Source: Bradyrhizobium sp. 139
Lineage (GTDB): Bacteria > Pseudomonadota > Alphaproteobacteria > Rhizobiales > Xanthobacteraceae
Direction of reading: 5' to 3'
DNA length: 64,000 bases
Assembly: GCF_023074175.1 (NCBI RefSeq)
Contig: NZ_JADPKS010000073.1
Span: 124,001 to 188,000 of the forward strand
The translations under genes were made by a program, and so were the position numbers. How positions within the stretch are numbered: position 1 is the first letter of the stretch; each line of letters begins with the position of its first letter. The notes under the pieces are model-generated. The model did not search any database. It was not told the DNA's origin and saw only the letters and a program-made list of their open reading frames with translations. Below are positions 1-8,678 of this stretch, piece by piece.

Positions 1-953
1 ACCCAATAGGTGGACCATGACGACCACGTCTCCGTGGGCCGGTCGAGCTCACGACCCACACTCTTCAGCCAACGCCGCCACGACTTGGACACCGCCGGCA
101 GCGCGACCAGGAACAGCCATGCCAGATATCCGAGCCCGACCAGCGCCAGTGCACCGCGAATGCTGACACCAAGCACCCAGCCGCTCGCCTTGCAAACGGC
201 GTCCACCACGGCCTGCACGCCGGAATATGGCGCGCCGAACAGCCAGGTGTAGATGCCGAGCACGCCACGCGGCACAGCGCCCACCAGCCAGACCGCGGCC
301 AGATACAGCACGAAGATCGCCAGCACATAGCCGACTTTTGCCAAGATGCCCGCGCCTTTCCCGCGCCAGTAGGATCGCGGCGCCGGATCAAGCGCCCAGT
401 CGAAGCGCGGCTCATCAAATGCCCGCTGTGCGAGCGCCAGCGCGAACGCTGCGCGATCATCGCCGTACTGCTTCGTTGCCTTCATGGCCCGCGCTTGGTC
501 CCGCGTCCATTGAAGCAGCTCCTGCTCCTTCTTGATTTGTCGGGCCGTTCGGTCGCGAGCGCCGATGAAGCCGCCATCGGCGATGCTGACGCCCGCCATC
601 AGCTTTTCGAGCAATTTGTTGTTGCGCTCGCTCTGCAGCGCTGTGGCATCGCCGGGCCAGAACGAGCTGTAGAGCGACCACATCGCACCGCTTGCATGAT
701 AAACGAGCCTATAGAGCATATCGTAGGGAGTGATGCCTTCTTCGATGGCAAGCTCGAGCATCAACGACGGCCTGGAGTCCTTCGCGTCCACCCTCGCCGG
801 CAACAGTGCGATGGAGGCGAACTGAACCACCTCGACCTCCTCGAACAGGGCGTCCAGCGCATTGCAGACACTGCCTGATTCCGAAAGATCGGTCGTGCCG
901 TCCCAGCCCGGCACGAGGATGCAGATCATCTGCTGGCGGACGATTTCGAGCAT
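1..953 (-). CDS. Membrane protein of unknown function, C-terminus cut off by the window edge
   Basis: An open frame begins with ATG at 953 and runs without a stop through base 1, giving about 317 residues of an unfinished protein. The first 170 residues are soluble and Leu/Glu-rich. Two strongly hydrophobic segments follow, at roughly residues 207-228 and 262-286, and then a basic stretch, so it is probably an inner-membrane protein with a cytoplasmic N-terminal domain. The start lies 18 bases after the P450 stop, so the gene is almost certainly the third gene of the cyclase-P450 transcription unit. I do not recognise the family. The N-terminal pattern faintly resembles the N-terminal part of some heme-peroxidase-like proteins, but that is only an impression. 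Confidence 0.72.
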   Translation of the reverse strand, partial: MLEIVRQQMICILVPGWDGTTDLSESGSVCNALDALFEEVEVVQFASIALLPARVDAKDSRPSLMLELAIEEGITPYDMLYRLVYHASGAMWSLYSSFWPGDATALQSERNNKLLEKLMAGVSIADGGFIGARDRTARQIKKEQELLQWTRDQARAMKATKQYGDDRAAFALALAQRAFDEPRFDWALDPAPRSYWRGKGAGILAKVGYVLAIFVLYLAAVWLVGAVPRGVLGIYTWLFGAPYSGVQAVVDAVCKASGWVLGVSIRGALALVGLGYLAWLFLVALPAVSKSWRRWLKSVGRELDRPTETWSSWSTYW

Positions 954-971
954 GCTTGTCCCTCCGGCCTG

Positions 972-2255
972 CTAGGTGAAACGCACGCGCATGCGCGACA
1001 TGAGCGCTCCGTCGTAAGCGATGGCTTGTCCCTCGCCGCGCGCCAGCTGCAGCTCTCCAGGCCGGGTCAACAGGCCAATCAGCGCGCTGGTCAGGATATC
1101 GACTGCGTAAACCATGGCGGGACATTGCCGCGTGCCATATCCGAACATCAGCCAGCGTAGATCCTCGTCGTTGCCCCATTTGCGCGCAGGACAGAATTGG
1201 CTGACGTCCTTCTTCACATCGGAATCGAACATGGCCGCAATCGACCAGATCGCCATCTTTCCGCCGGCGGGGCACGTTGCATTGTGCCGCGCGCCCGTCT
1301 CGAATTCCGTGTCGCGCGGCACGTCGCGCGCGAGCAGCGGAAAAATCGGGCGGAAGCGCATGAGCTCGAGCACGTGGTTGCGAACGAGGTCGCGGAACGC
1401 CGTGTCCTGCCAGACCGCGTCTGTCCCGAGCCGCCGGGCTTCCGCCCGCAGCACCCTGTGAACCTTGGGCCGGCCAAGCAGCTCCTGTACGGCCAGTGCT
1501 CCCGACTGCACCGTGACCGGATGCGAAATCCACGCAAGGCCGACTGCGTTTCGGCTGATCACGTTAACGGGGCCGTTTACACCCCACGCACCCTGAATGT
1601 CGCCGTTCACGTCGGCGATGCGCGCACGCAGCGCATCGGCGCAGAGCTCTGCCCGTCGTTGAATCCTTAGCGTTGCCGAGCTGCCGGACAGCAATTGTCC
1701 CGCCACATAGCGGATCTCGAGGAGATATTGCCGTTGCAGTCCGAGGTCATTGAGGTTTCCGGTCGCGCCGGCCGCCACCCTGTCCGTGGCCGCCCCGAAC
1801 AAGGGATACATGGCGTGAAACACGATCCACATCAGGTAATCGTCGATGAGATCAAACGGCTTGTTCCCGTACGGCTTGAGGGCCTGAACTTGGATCTGAA
1901 CCGCCGTGTCGGCTGCAGCCGGCAATGTCGCTTTCAGGACGGCCAGCCGATCATCCAGCAAACGCCTGTCCGTGTTATAGGTGGGGCCGGGATCCATGCC
2001 GATCAGATAGTCACCAGCCGACAGGTTGGGCGCGTGTGCCCTGTTGGAGAAACTGTTCGGTCTCGTCAGCACCGCTTTGACAGCGTTGGCGCGGGCCGCC
2101 ATGCCCAACCAACCGCCGACGAACGGCCAGCGCCGAAGTACTGCACCGAACACGCGCAAAGCGCCCGGATGACGATTAGCCCAACAAAAGATGCCGTAGA
2201 AGAGGCGGCGGAGCCCCGGCGGCATTGCATCGGGAGTGCCAGCTGAAATCTTCAT
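972..2255 (-). CDS. Atypical cytochrome P450
   Basis: A protein of 427 residues with the P450 cysteine-ligand loop FGYGTRQCPA (heme-ligand Cys378) and the K-helix ExxR as ELMR at 297-300. The length fits a soluble bacterial P450 and there is no signal peptide. The I-helix region (about 236-252) does not show the usual (A/G)Gx(D/E)T oxygen-activating motif; it reads GLAWISHPVT. Loss of the acid-alcohol pair is known in P450s that rearrange hydroperoxides instead of activating O2, so a hydroperoxide or lipid-peroxide substrate is possible. That is inference. The ATG at 2255 overlaps the TGA of the upstream cyclase gene (ATGA), showing translational coupling. No ferredoxin partner gene is nearby. 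Confidence 0.85.
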   Translation of the reverse strand: MKISAGTPDAMPPGLRRLFYGIFCWANRHPGALRVFGAVLRRWPFVGGWLGMAARANAVKAVLTRPNSFSNRAHAPNLSAGDYLIGMDPGPTYNTDRRLLDDRLAVLKATLPAAADTAVQIQVQALKPYGNKPFDLIDDYLMWIVFHAMYPLFGAATDRVAAGATGNLNDLGLQRQYLLEIRYVAGQLLSGSSATLRIQRRAELCADALRARIADVNGDIQGAWGVNGPVNVISRNAVGLAWISHPVTVQSGALAVQELLGRPKVHRVLRAEARRLGTDAVWQDTAFRDLVRNHVLELMRFRPIFPLLARDVPRDTEFETGARHNATCPAGGKMAIWSIAAMFDSDVKKDVSQFCPARKWGNDEDLRWLMFGYGTRQCPAMVYAVDILTSALIGLLTRPGELQLARGEGQAIAYDGALMSRMRVRFT

Positions 2256-5200
2256 GCTGCGTGCCCATCCTTCCGCCAATCCGCCAGGGCCGCCGCGGCC
2301 CGTCTTTGATAGTGGGGCATGCCCAAACGCTCGGCCGCCGCCGCGGCGCGCCTGAAATGCGCTTCGGCCCCGGCCTGATCGCCGGCGTGCCGCAACGTTT
2401 CGGCGAACTCGTACAGAGCTTCGGTCTGGTGGCCGTATTCTTCAGCAGCCTGCTCGACCGCCTTGCGCCCGACCGCGATCGCATCGTCCAGCCGTCCGAG
2501 CTTGCGATAGGCGACACCCAGGCTCACACGCATGAACGTCCTGCCGTAGGGACCGGCGGCGTCGTAGATTCGGTCGGCGAATCCCTTTTCCAGCATGGGT
2601 ACCGCTTCGGCAGCCTTGCCATTGCGTGCAAGCGCGCTACCGAGAACGCCCGTACAAACGGAAAGCATGGTCGGCACGTTGTGCGTCAGGCATTGCTGCA
2701 GGCCCATGCGCATCATGGGTTCCGCGCGATCGAGCTGCTCGTTCTCGATCCATATCTGCGATTGGACGGTATCGATCAGCAGACGGGAGTAAGGGTGGTT
2801 GATGTCCGACAGTATGTGGTAGGCCTTGGTGCAGAAGGCGCTGGCGGCTTCGCTGTCCCCGAGACGCCAGAGCGTGCTGGCGTGAAACGCATACAGGTTG
2901 ATGATGGGGATGGCGGCCCATCCGGGCTGGACGTAGTGCCCCGACAGTTCCGGACCGTAATCGGACAGCAGGACGTTGCCTTCGACGGCCGCTTCCGCGT
3001 ACCGCCCGAGGGCATGCAGATGCATGAGGCGCGTCTGATGCGCAGCCATCATCATGTGGCGACGCTGTGCAAGGCGGGCCGCTTCCAGGCCCTGCGAAGC
3101 GTAGCGCAGGCCTTGCTCGAAACGTCCGCGCATCCAGAGAAACACCGCGGTCTCGGTCGAAACCGCCGCTCGTGCGCGCTGGTCGTTCAGTTGCGCGGCA
3201 ATGGCTTCAGCCCTCTCCATGTTGCTGAAGATGTCGTCGATCTGCCCGAGGGCCAGCATTGCCCCGATGGCCTCCAGTCGAAGCGCAAGCTCAAGGGCTT
3301 GCGCAGTCGAGGCGCCGTCGACACGCCGGGCCGCCTGGACACCCTTCTCGAACAATTGGAGGGCTTCCTGATTGGCCGAATGCGAGATGGCTCGCGCCAT
3401 CGACTTGATGGCGAACTTCGCTGCCTGCTCCCATTCCTCGCCCTTGAAGGAATGATGCGCCAACGCCGGCGCCGCATCGGCATCCGCGGCCCCCGGCTGC
3501 GCGTGCAGCGCCAGGAAGGCCTGTCGGTGCAGCGCCTTGAGCCTGCCACGCGTGAGCACCCCGAGCACGACGTCGCGCACCAGCGCGTGCCGGAACGCGA
3601 ATGCGTGCGGCTCGAGCGATACGCTGGTCTGCTCGGGACCCGTCAGCAATCCGGACGCGACGCAAAGACCGAGCAATTCTTCGGCCCGCGCAATGTCCAC
3701 GGCCTGCATCGTGGCGATCAAGTCGCGCGTGATGGGATCACCTAGGATGGCCGCAGCCTCGAGCGCAGACTTGGCCGCTTCGGGCAGCCTGTCTGTCCGT
3801 GCGCCGATGACCGCGGCGATGGAGCCCGGCACGCGCAGCTCTCCGAGAGGTCTCCGTAGGCGGTAGGCACCAGGCGTTCCCTCGAGCGATCCGTCATCGA
3901 TCAGCGTGATAACCAATTGCTCCAGGAAGAAGGGATTGCCGTCGGCGCGAGCGACCAGTTCGCTCATGACGCCGAGCACGGATGGATCGTCCCCCAGCAA
4001 GGCACGCGCAAGTCTGAGCATCTCGCCGTCGCGTAGAGGCTCGATCATGCGCTCTGCGAACCAGGGCGCACGTCGCCACTGATGGTCGAAATCGGGCCGA
4101 TAGCTGACGCAAACCAGAACCGGCAGCCCCTGAAGCTTCGGAAGCAACGCCTCGAACAATCTTAGGCTCTCGCGATCGGCCAGGAAAACGTCCTCGAGCA
4201 CCAGCGCGAATGGGCCGGACTGTGCGCGCCCGCGCACCAGCCACAGCAGTGCCTCGCCAATGCGGCGCCGTCGTTGCACCGGGTTCAGCGCCAGCCAGGC
4301 CCGGTCGGGCGCCGCCAGCCCCAACAAGTCGCTGACCGCCGCGAGATGGTCCGCGCCCTCGGCAGGCCATCCCTCGACCACGGCCTGCCTGGCGGATTGC
4401 CGCACGTCTGTCGCGTTCATTTGCGCCAACCCGACCAGGTTCGCGATCAGATCCGCGGCGGTGCTGTAGGCGCGCGTGCTCGCATACCCTCTCGCCTGCG
4501 AAACGCAGACCTTCATACCCTCGCTCGCAAGGGCAGCCGTCCAGTCGGCGATCAAGCGGGATTTTCCTATCCCGGCATCGCCGCATAGCCCGATCGTTCG
4601 CATTCCCCCCTTTCGAACGACCTCAAGGTCCCCGGCCAGGATCCGCAAGGAATCTTCGCGTCCGATCAGGGGCGCCCAGCGTTGCTTGCGCGTCAGCGGC
4701 GCGGCTGCCGAACTTTCAGTCTCGACCACGACCTCGTGAAGTTCGATCGGCTCGTCCAATCCGCGTATGAGCCGAGTCCCCACCGACCGCGTTTCGATCT
4801 GCTGGGCAACAAGCCGTTGCGTCGCGGCGCTGATGAGGATGCCGCCTTGCGGAGCCATCCCTTCGAGCCGTGACGCAAGGTGGATCGTCTTGCCATCCGC
4901 ACCGTAGTGCGACCATCCGTATTGTCCGACGACCCCGACCAGCACCTCTCCCGAATTGATACCGATCCGCAGCGTCGGACTTGCGACGCCCTGCGCGTCA
5001 TTGCCGGGAATGGTTGCTCTCTGCATCTTGAGGGCTGCAAGGCACGCACGTAGCGCGTGATCTTCATGCGCCAGGGGCGCACCGAACAAGGCGACGAGCC
5101 CATCGCCGAGCAACTGGCTTACCGTGCCGCCGTAGGTCTCGACCGCCTCGGCCAGTTGATCCAGCGCCTTGCCGAGATAGTTGCGAGCTTCCTCGGGGTC

Positions 5201-5446
5201 GGCATGCTGCAGCAGGTAGGTCGAGTCGCAAACGTCGGCGAACAGCACGCTGACCTGCTTGTGTTCGGTCAGCATCTTTGATCGCAAGGGCGGATGGTCA
5301 CTCAGCGAGACGACGCGCGTGTCCCGATCCGGGCTGCCGGGCTCCTCCGCGTTACGATTGAGACCCGCGCCGCATTGAGAGCAAAAGCGATGCTCGCGGG
5401 CAACGCGGGCCGAACAGCTGGGACACCTGGTCACGGCCGCACCCAC
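2252..5446 (-). CDS. Class III adenylate/guanylate cyclase with zinc ribbon, ATPase and TPR-like domains
   Basis: A multidomain regulator of 1064 residues. Residues 8-25 form a CxxC...CxxC zinc ribbon. A cyclase homology domain follows from about 64, with the metal-binding Asp in LFADVCDST (Asp71) and a second in GDGLVALFG. A Walker A motif (GDAGIGKS) opens an AAA/STAND-type ATPase near residue 290. The C-terminal half is helical and Ala/Leu-rich like TPR arrays. The usual Asn of the catalytic VNxAxR motif is His here (IHLASR), which I recall as common in ATPase-linked cyclases. The family makes cAMP or acts as a signal-responsive ATPase switch in the cytoplasm. The frame opens with GTG; a GTG four codons later is an alternative. 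It is the first gene of the operon with the P450. Confidence 0.88.
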   Translation of the reverse strand: MGAAVTRCPSCSARVAREHRFCSQCGAGLNRNAEEPGSPDRDTRVVSLSDHPPLRSKMLTEHKQVSVLFADVCDSTYLLQHADPEEARNYLGKALDQLAEAVETYGGTVSQLLGDGLVALFGAPLAHEDHALRACLAALKMQRATIPGNDAQGVASPTLRIGINSGEVLVGVVGQYGWSHYGADGKTIHLASRLEGMAPQGGILISAATQRLVAQQIETRSVGTRLIRGLDEPIELHEVVVETESSAAAPLTRKQRWAPLIGREDSLRILAGDLEVVRKGGMRTIGLCGDAGIGKSRLIADWTAALASEGMKVCVSQARGYASTRAYSTAADLIANLVGLAQMNATDVRQSARQAVVEGWPAEGADHLAAVSDLLGLAAPDRAWLALNPVQRRRRIGEALLWLVRGRAQSGPFALVLEDVFLADRESLRLFEALLPKLQGLPVLVCVSYRPDFDHQWRRAPWFAERMIEPLRDGEMLRLARALLGDDPSVLGVMSELVARADGNPFFLEQLVITLIDDGSLEGTPGAYRLRRPLGELRVPGSIAAVIGARTDRLPEAAKSALEAAAILGDPITRDLIATMQAVDIARAEELLGLCVASGLLTGPEQTSVSLEPHAFAFRHALVRDVVLGVLTRGRLKALHRQAFLALHAQPGAADADAAPALAHHSFKGEEWEQAAKFAIKSMARAISHSANQEALQLFEKGVQAARRVDGASTAQALELALRLEAIGAMLALGQIDDIFSNMERAEAIAAQLNDQRARAAVSTETAVFLWMRGRFEQGLRYASQGLEAARLAQRRHMMMAAHQTRLMHLHALGRYAEAAVEGNVLLSDYGPELSGHYVQPGWAAIPIINLYAFHASTLWRLGDSEAASAFCTKAYHILSDINHPYSRLLIDTVQSQIWIENEQLDRAEPMMRMGLQQCLTHNVPTMLSVCTGVLGSALARNGKAAEAVPMLEKGFADRIYDAAGPYGRTFMRVSLGVAYRKLGRLDDAIAVGRKAVEQAAEEYGHQTEALYEFAETLRHAGDQAGAEAHFRRAAAAAERLGMPHYQRRAAAALADWRKDGHAA

Positions 5447-5896
5447 TCATCAATGAATTCACTGAAACAACCAATGCTATCTGGCCTGATCATCGTCCCC
5501 TCCCGGACGTGAACCCGCGCAGCAGGAAAATAAGCCGTGGATCAAACCAAGATTTAATAACAGTTTCGCGCGCCGACGGAGTTCGCGCACAACGATAAAT
5601 ATGTCCGGAGAAATGCAATCGGCGCATTTCACCCGGCGCGGGCCGCCGATCATCCCGCAGGGAGCGAAATCAATCCTGAAGCAAACAACATCATTCTACG
5701 CGCCACAGCACTACGTCTCACCAACAATTGCGAGCGAGTATACGCGTCCCGTATAAATTGAAAAGTGGGGCAGTTCACTAAATCCAAGAACAGCCGTCAG
5801 CGTGCGCCGCACTCATCGTGCTTTCGGGAAATCGGGTCGTTAGCGGTCCGAAACGGCTGTTTTGGACAGGTGATCAAGTGGCCGCCTGGTCTGATC
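5447..5896. other. Intergenic region without recognised features
   Basis: This 450-base gap separates the 5' end of the cyclase gene from the 3' end of mntH, both on the minus strand. The part next to the cyclase should hold its promoter. It is locally more AT-rich (around 5540-5600 and 5740-5765) than the genes. I see no convincing small gene, RNA gene or strong terminator hairpin. Confidence 0.5.
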
Positions 5897-7249
5897 TCAC
5901 CCGAACAGGGTATCCACCAGCAGCTTCACGTTCAAAACCACGATGACGCCTGCGACGATCCACGCGATCGCGGCAACGGACGTGGGTATCGCGAACTTGC
6001 CCATCTTGCGGCGGTCGGAGACGAAGCGCACCAGCGGGATCACCGCGAAGGGCAGCTGCATCGACAGCACGACCTGGCTGAACACCAGCAAATCCGCCGT
6101 GCCGCGCTCGCCATAGATCGCCGTGACGACGATCACCGGAATGATGGCGATGCCGCGCGTGAGCAGGCGACGCGCCCAGCTCGGCAGGCGCAGATCGAGA
6201 AAGCCTTCCATCACGATCTGGCCGGCGAGCGTCGCCGTCACAGTCGAGTTGAGGCCGGAAGCGAGCAGCGCCACTGCGAACAATGTTGAAGCGATGCCCA
6301 GACCCAGCAAGGGCGAGAGCAGCTCGAAGGCCTGGCCGATCTCGGCGACGTCCGAATGGCCGGTCTTGTGGAACGTTGCCGCGGCGACGACGAGGATGGC
6401 GGCGTTGATGAACAGCGCCAGCATCAAGGCGATGGTCGAGTCCGTCGTCGCCCATCTGATCGCCTCGCGACGGCCGGTATCGTTGCGCTGATAGGCGCGC
6501 GTCTGCACGATCGAGGAGTGCAGATAGAGATTATGCGGCATCACGGTCGCACCGATGATGCCGATCGCGATGTAGAGCATTTCTGGATTGGTGAAGACCT
6601 CCGTCGACGGCACGAAGCCCCTCAACATCTCGGCAACTGGCGGCGCCGCGGCGGCAATCTGGATTGTGAAGCAAGCCGCGATCACGACCAGAAGCGCAAT
6701 GACGAAAGCCTCCAGGAAACGGAAGCCGCGATTCATCAAGACGAGAAGCAGGAACGCATCGAGCGCTGCGAGCAGCGCGCCGCCGATCAGGGGAATGCCG
6801 AACAGCAGCTTGAGCGCAATCGCCGTGCCGATGACCTCGGCGAGATCGCACGCGATGATCGCCGCCTCGCAGGCGAGCCAGAGCAGCATGTTCACCGCGG
6901 GCGAATAGGTCGCGCGGCAGGCCTGCGCGAGGTCGCGGTCGGTGACGATGCCGAGCCGCGCCGCGAGCGACTGGAGCAGGATCGCCATCAAATTCGAGAG
7001 CAGGATGACCGAGAGCAGCGTGTAGCCGAACTTCGACCCACCGGCGAGGTCGGTCGCCCAGTTGCCGGGGTCCATGTAGCCGACCGAGACCAGATAGCCC
7101 GGGCCGACAAAGGCAAGCAACCGCCGCCACCACGCCCCCGCCGTGGGAATGGCAACCGTGGCGTTCACCTCAGCGAGGCTCTTGGTGGTCGGCGCATCGG
7201 CGCGCCAGCCGGCGGCATCTCGGGTCAAATCGGGTGAACGAGCATCCAT
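5897..7249 (-). CDS. mntH: Nramp-family divalent metal (Mn2+) transporter MntH
   Basis: A 450-residue polytopic membrane protein with the Nramp metal-site signatures DPGN in TM1 (residues 60-63) and MPHN in TM6, and about 11 hydrophobic segments. The family imports Mn2+ (and Fe2+) with protons across the inner membrane. The ATG at 7249 (MDARSPDL) is preferred; an upstream in-frame start at 7300 would read through the proposed operator. A TTGCAA inverted repeat directly upstream resembles rhizobial Mur/MntR-type sites, so manganese-responsive repression is likely. The neighbours are unrelated, so it is probably monocistronic. Confidence 0.95.
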   Translation of the reverse strand: MDARSPDLTRDAAGWRADAPTTKSLAEVNATVAIPTAGAWWRRLLAFVGPGYLVSVGYMDPGNWATDLAGGSKFGYTLLSVILLSNLMAILLQSLAARLGIVTDRDLAQACRATYSPAVNMLLWLACEAAIIACDLAEVIGTAIALKLLFGIPLIGGALLAALDAFLLLVLMNRGFRFLEAFVIALLVVIAACFTIQIAAAAPPVAEMLRGFVPSTEVFTNPEMLYIAIGIIGATVMPHNLYLHSSIVQTRAYQRNDTGRREAIRWATTDSTIALMLALFINAAILVVAAATFHKTGHSDVAEIGQAFELLSPLLGLGIASTLFAVALLASGLNSTVTATLAGQIVMEGFLDLRLPSWARRLLTRGIAIIPVIVVTAIYGERGTADLLVFSQVVLSMQLPFAVIPLVRFVSDRRKMGKFAIPTSVAAIAWIVAGVIVVLNVKLLVDTLFG

Positions 7250-7277
7250 GGGACGAGAATACCGAAGTCGAGGCTTA

Positions 7278-7294
7278 TTGCAACTCATTTGCAA
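7278..7294 (-). promoter_or_regulatory. Candidate Mur/MntR-type operator upstream of mntH
   Basis: Two TTGCAA hexamers separated by 5 bases. TTGCAA is its own reverse complement, so the unit is an inverted repeat on both strands. It sits 29 bases upstream of the mntH ATG, where it would cover the promoter or leader. Manganese-responsive Mur sites in rhizobia are known to contain TGCAA-type half-sites. The match is from memory and the regulator gene is not in the window. Confidence 0.5.
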
Positions 7295-7415
7295 CTGCAT
7301 CTAGCCGTGTGAGTTCCCGGCACGGCGTTTATTCGCCCCCTGTCGGGAAGCGGGTGGGTTTGGCGCTCCCTGGGAGCGGATACTGGCGCCAACTCGACTT
7401 TGCAGGAAATGAGCC

Positions 7416-8660
7416 ATGTCAAATCCCCCGCGCCTCCCCGAGACATTCAACCGCCTCGCCTGGTCCAACCTCGCGGCCCAGTCGGCCGAGCAGATCGCGC
7501 TGGCCGCAGCCCCCATCGTCGCGGTGCTCACGCTGGGCGTCGCGGAAGGCCAGACCGGCCTGCTCCAGACCGCCCTCACCCTGCCTTTTGTCCTGTTCGC
7601 CATTCCGGCCGGCCTGCTCGCCGACCGCATCTCCCGCCGCTCGCTGATGGCGGGTGCCGAAGCGCTGCGAGCGGTCGCGCTTGCGAGCATCGTGCTGCTG
7701 CTCACATTCGGCGCGCTCAACTTGCCGCTTCTCGCACTGCTCGGCTTTGCCGCCGTATGCGGCACCGTCGTCTACAGCGTGGCGGCGCCGGCCCTGGTGC
7801 CCTCGCTGGTGAGCGCGGAGCTGTTGCCATCGGCAAATGCCCGTATCGAGCTCGCCCGCACCGTCGCCTTTGCAAGCGGGCCTGCGCTCGGCGGCGCGCT
7901 GGTCGGCTGGTGGGGCGCGAGCCCGGCCTTCGGCTTTGCCGCGGCGCTTTCGGCCGCAGCCGTGGTGCTGCTCTCCGGCATCTACGAGCCTGCGCGCGCA
8001 CCGGTGCCGCGGCGCCATCCGTTCCAGGACATCCGCGAGGGCGCCGCCTTCGTGTTTCATCATCCGCTGCTGCGGCCGGTGTTCATCACCCAATTCATCT
8101 TCAACACTGGATGGTTCTTGCAGATCGCGGTGTTCGTGCCCTATGCGGTGCGCCATCTCGGCCTGACTGCGGCCGGCGTCGGCACAGTACTGACGATGTA
8201 CGGCGTCGGCATGGTGATCGGCGCGCTGTTTGCCACCCGCGTGATGAAGCGCATCGCCTTCGGCACGGTGGTCGGTCTCGGCCCGGTCACCGGTTTTGTC
8301 GCCGCGGTGGTGATGGCGTTGACGGTGCTGGTCCCCTCGCCCTGGCTTGCGGCTTTAAGCTTCTTCCTGCTCGGCGTCGGGCCCATCCTCTGGGTGATCT
8401 CGACCACGACCTTGCGCCAGTCCGTGACGCCGCCGCGCCTGCTCGGACGCGTCTCCGCCATCAACATCATGAGCTATGGCGCCCGCCCGCTCGGCTCGGC
8501 GCTGGGCGCGATCGTTGGCGGCTTCTGGAGCGCGGAAGCGTGCCTGTATCTCGCAGCCGCCGTGTTCGGCGTGCAGGCGCTGGTCATTTGGCTTTCGCCC
8601 GCAGTGGCGCTGGATCGGCAGCCGGCAATGGTAGGGGACGAAGTGCCGGCGCGGTGTTAG
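7416..8660 (+). CDS. MFS transporter (MFS_3/EntS-like)
   Basis: A protein of 414 residues with 11-12 hydrophobic segments. The early cytoplasmic loop motif GLLADRISRRSLM is typical of the major facilitator superfamily. The overall pattern is like the MFS_3/EntS group, which exports small molecules such as siderophores or drugs. The start is supported by GCAGGAA 8 bases before ATG. The gene is divergent from mntH. The substrate cannot be read from sequence. A second open frame covers the same DNA but is Arg/Pro-rich and has no membrane pattern, so it is a shadow. Confidence 0.88.
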   Translation: MSNPPRLPETFNRLAWSNLAAQSAEQIALAAAPIVAVLTLGVAEGQTGLLQTALTLPFVLFAIPAGLLADRISRRSLMAGAEALRAVALASIVLLLTFGALNLPLLALLGFAAVCGTVVYSVAAPALVPSLVSAELLPSANARIELARTVAFASGPALGGALVGWWGASPAFGFAAALSAAAVVLLSGIYEPARAPVPRRHPFQDIREGAAFVFHHPLLRPVFITQFIFNTGWFLQIAVFVPYAVRHLGLTAAGVGTVLTMYGVGMVIGALFATRVMKRIAFGTVVGLGPVTGFVAAVVMALTVLVPSPWLAALSFFLLGVGPILWVISTTTLRQSVTPPRLLGRVSAINIMSYGARPLGSALGAIVGGFWSAEACLYLAAAVFGVQALVIWLSPAVALDRQPAMVGDEVPARC

Positions 8661-8678
8661 TGTGATGGAGCAGTCAGC

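Noticed and set aside
3940..4600. Arg-rich alternative frames inside the large cyclase gene
   Set aside because: No motifs; the main frame carries Walker and cyclase motifs throughout.
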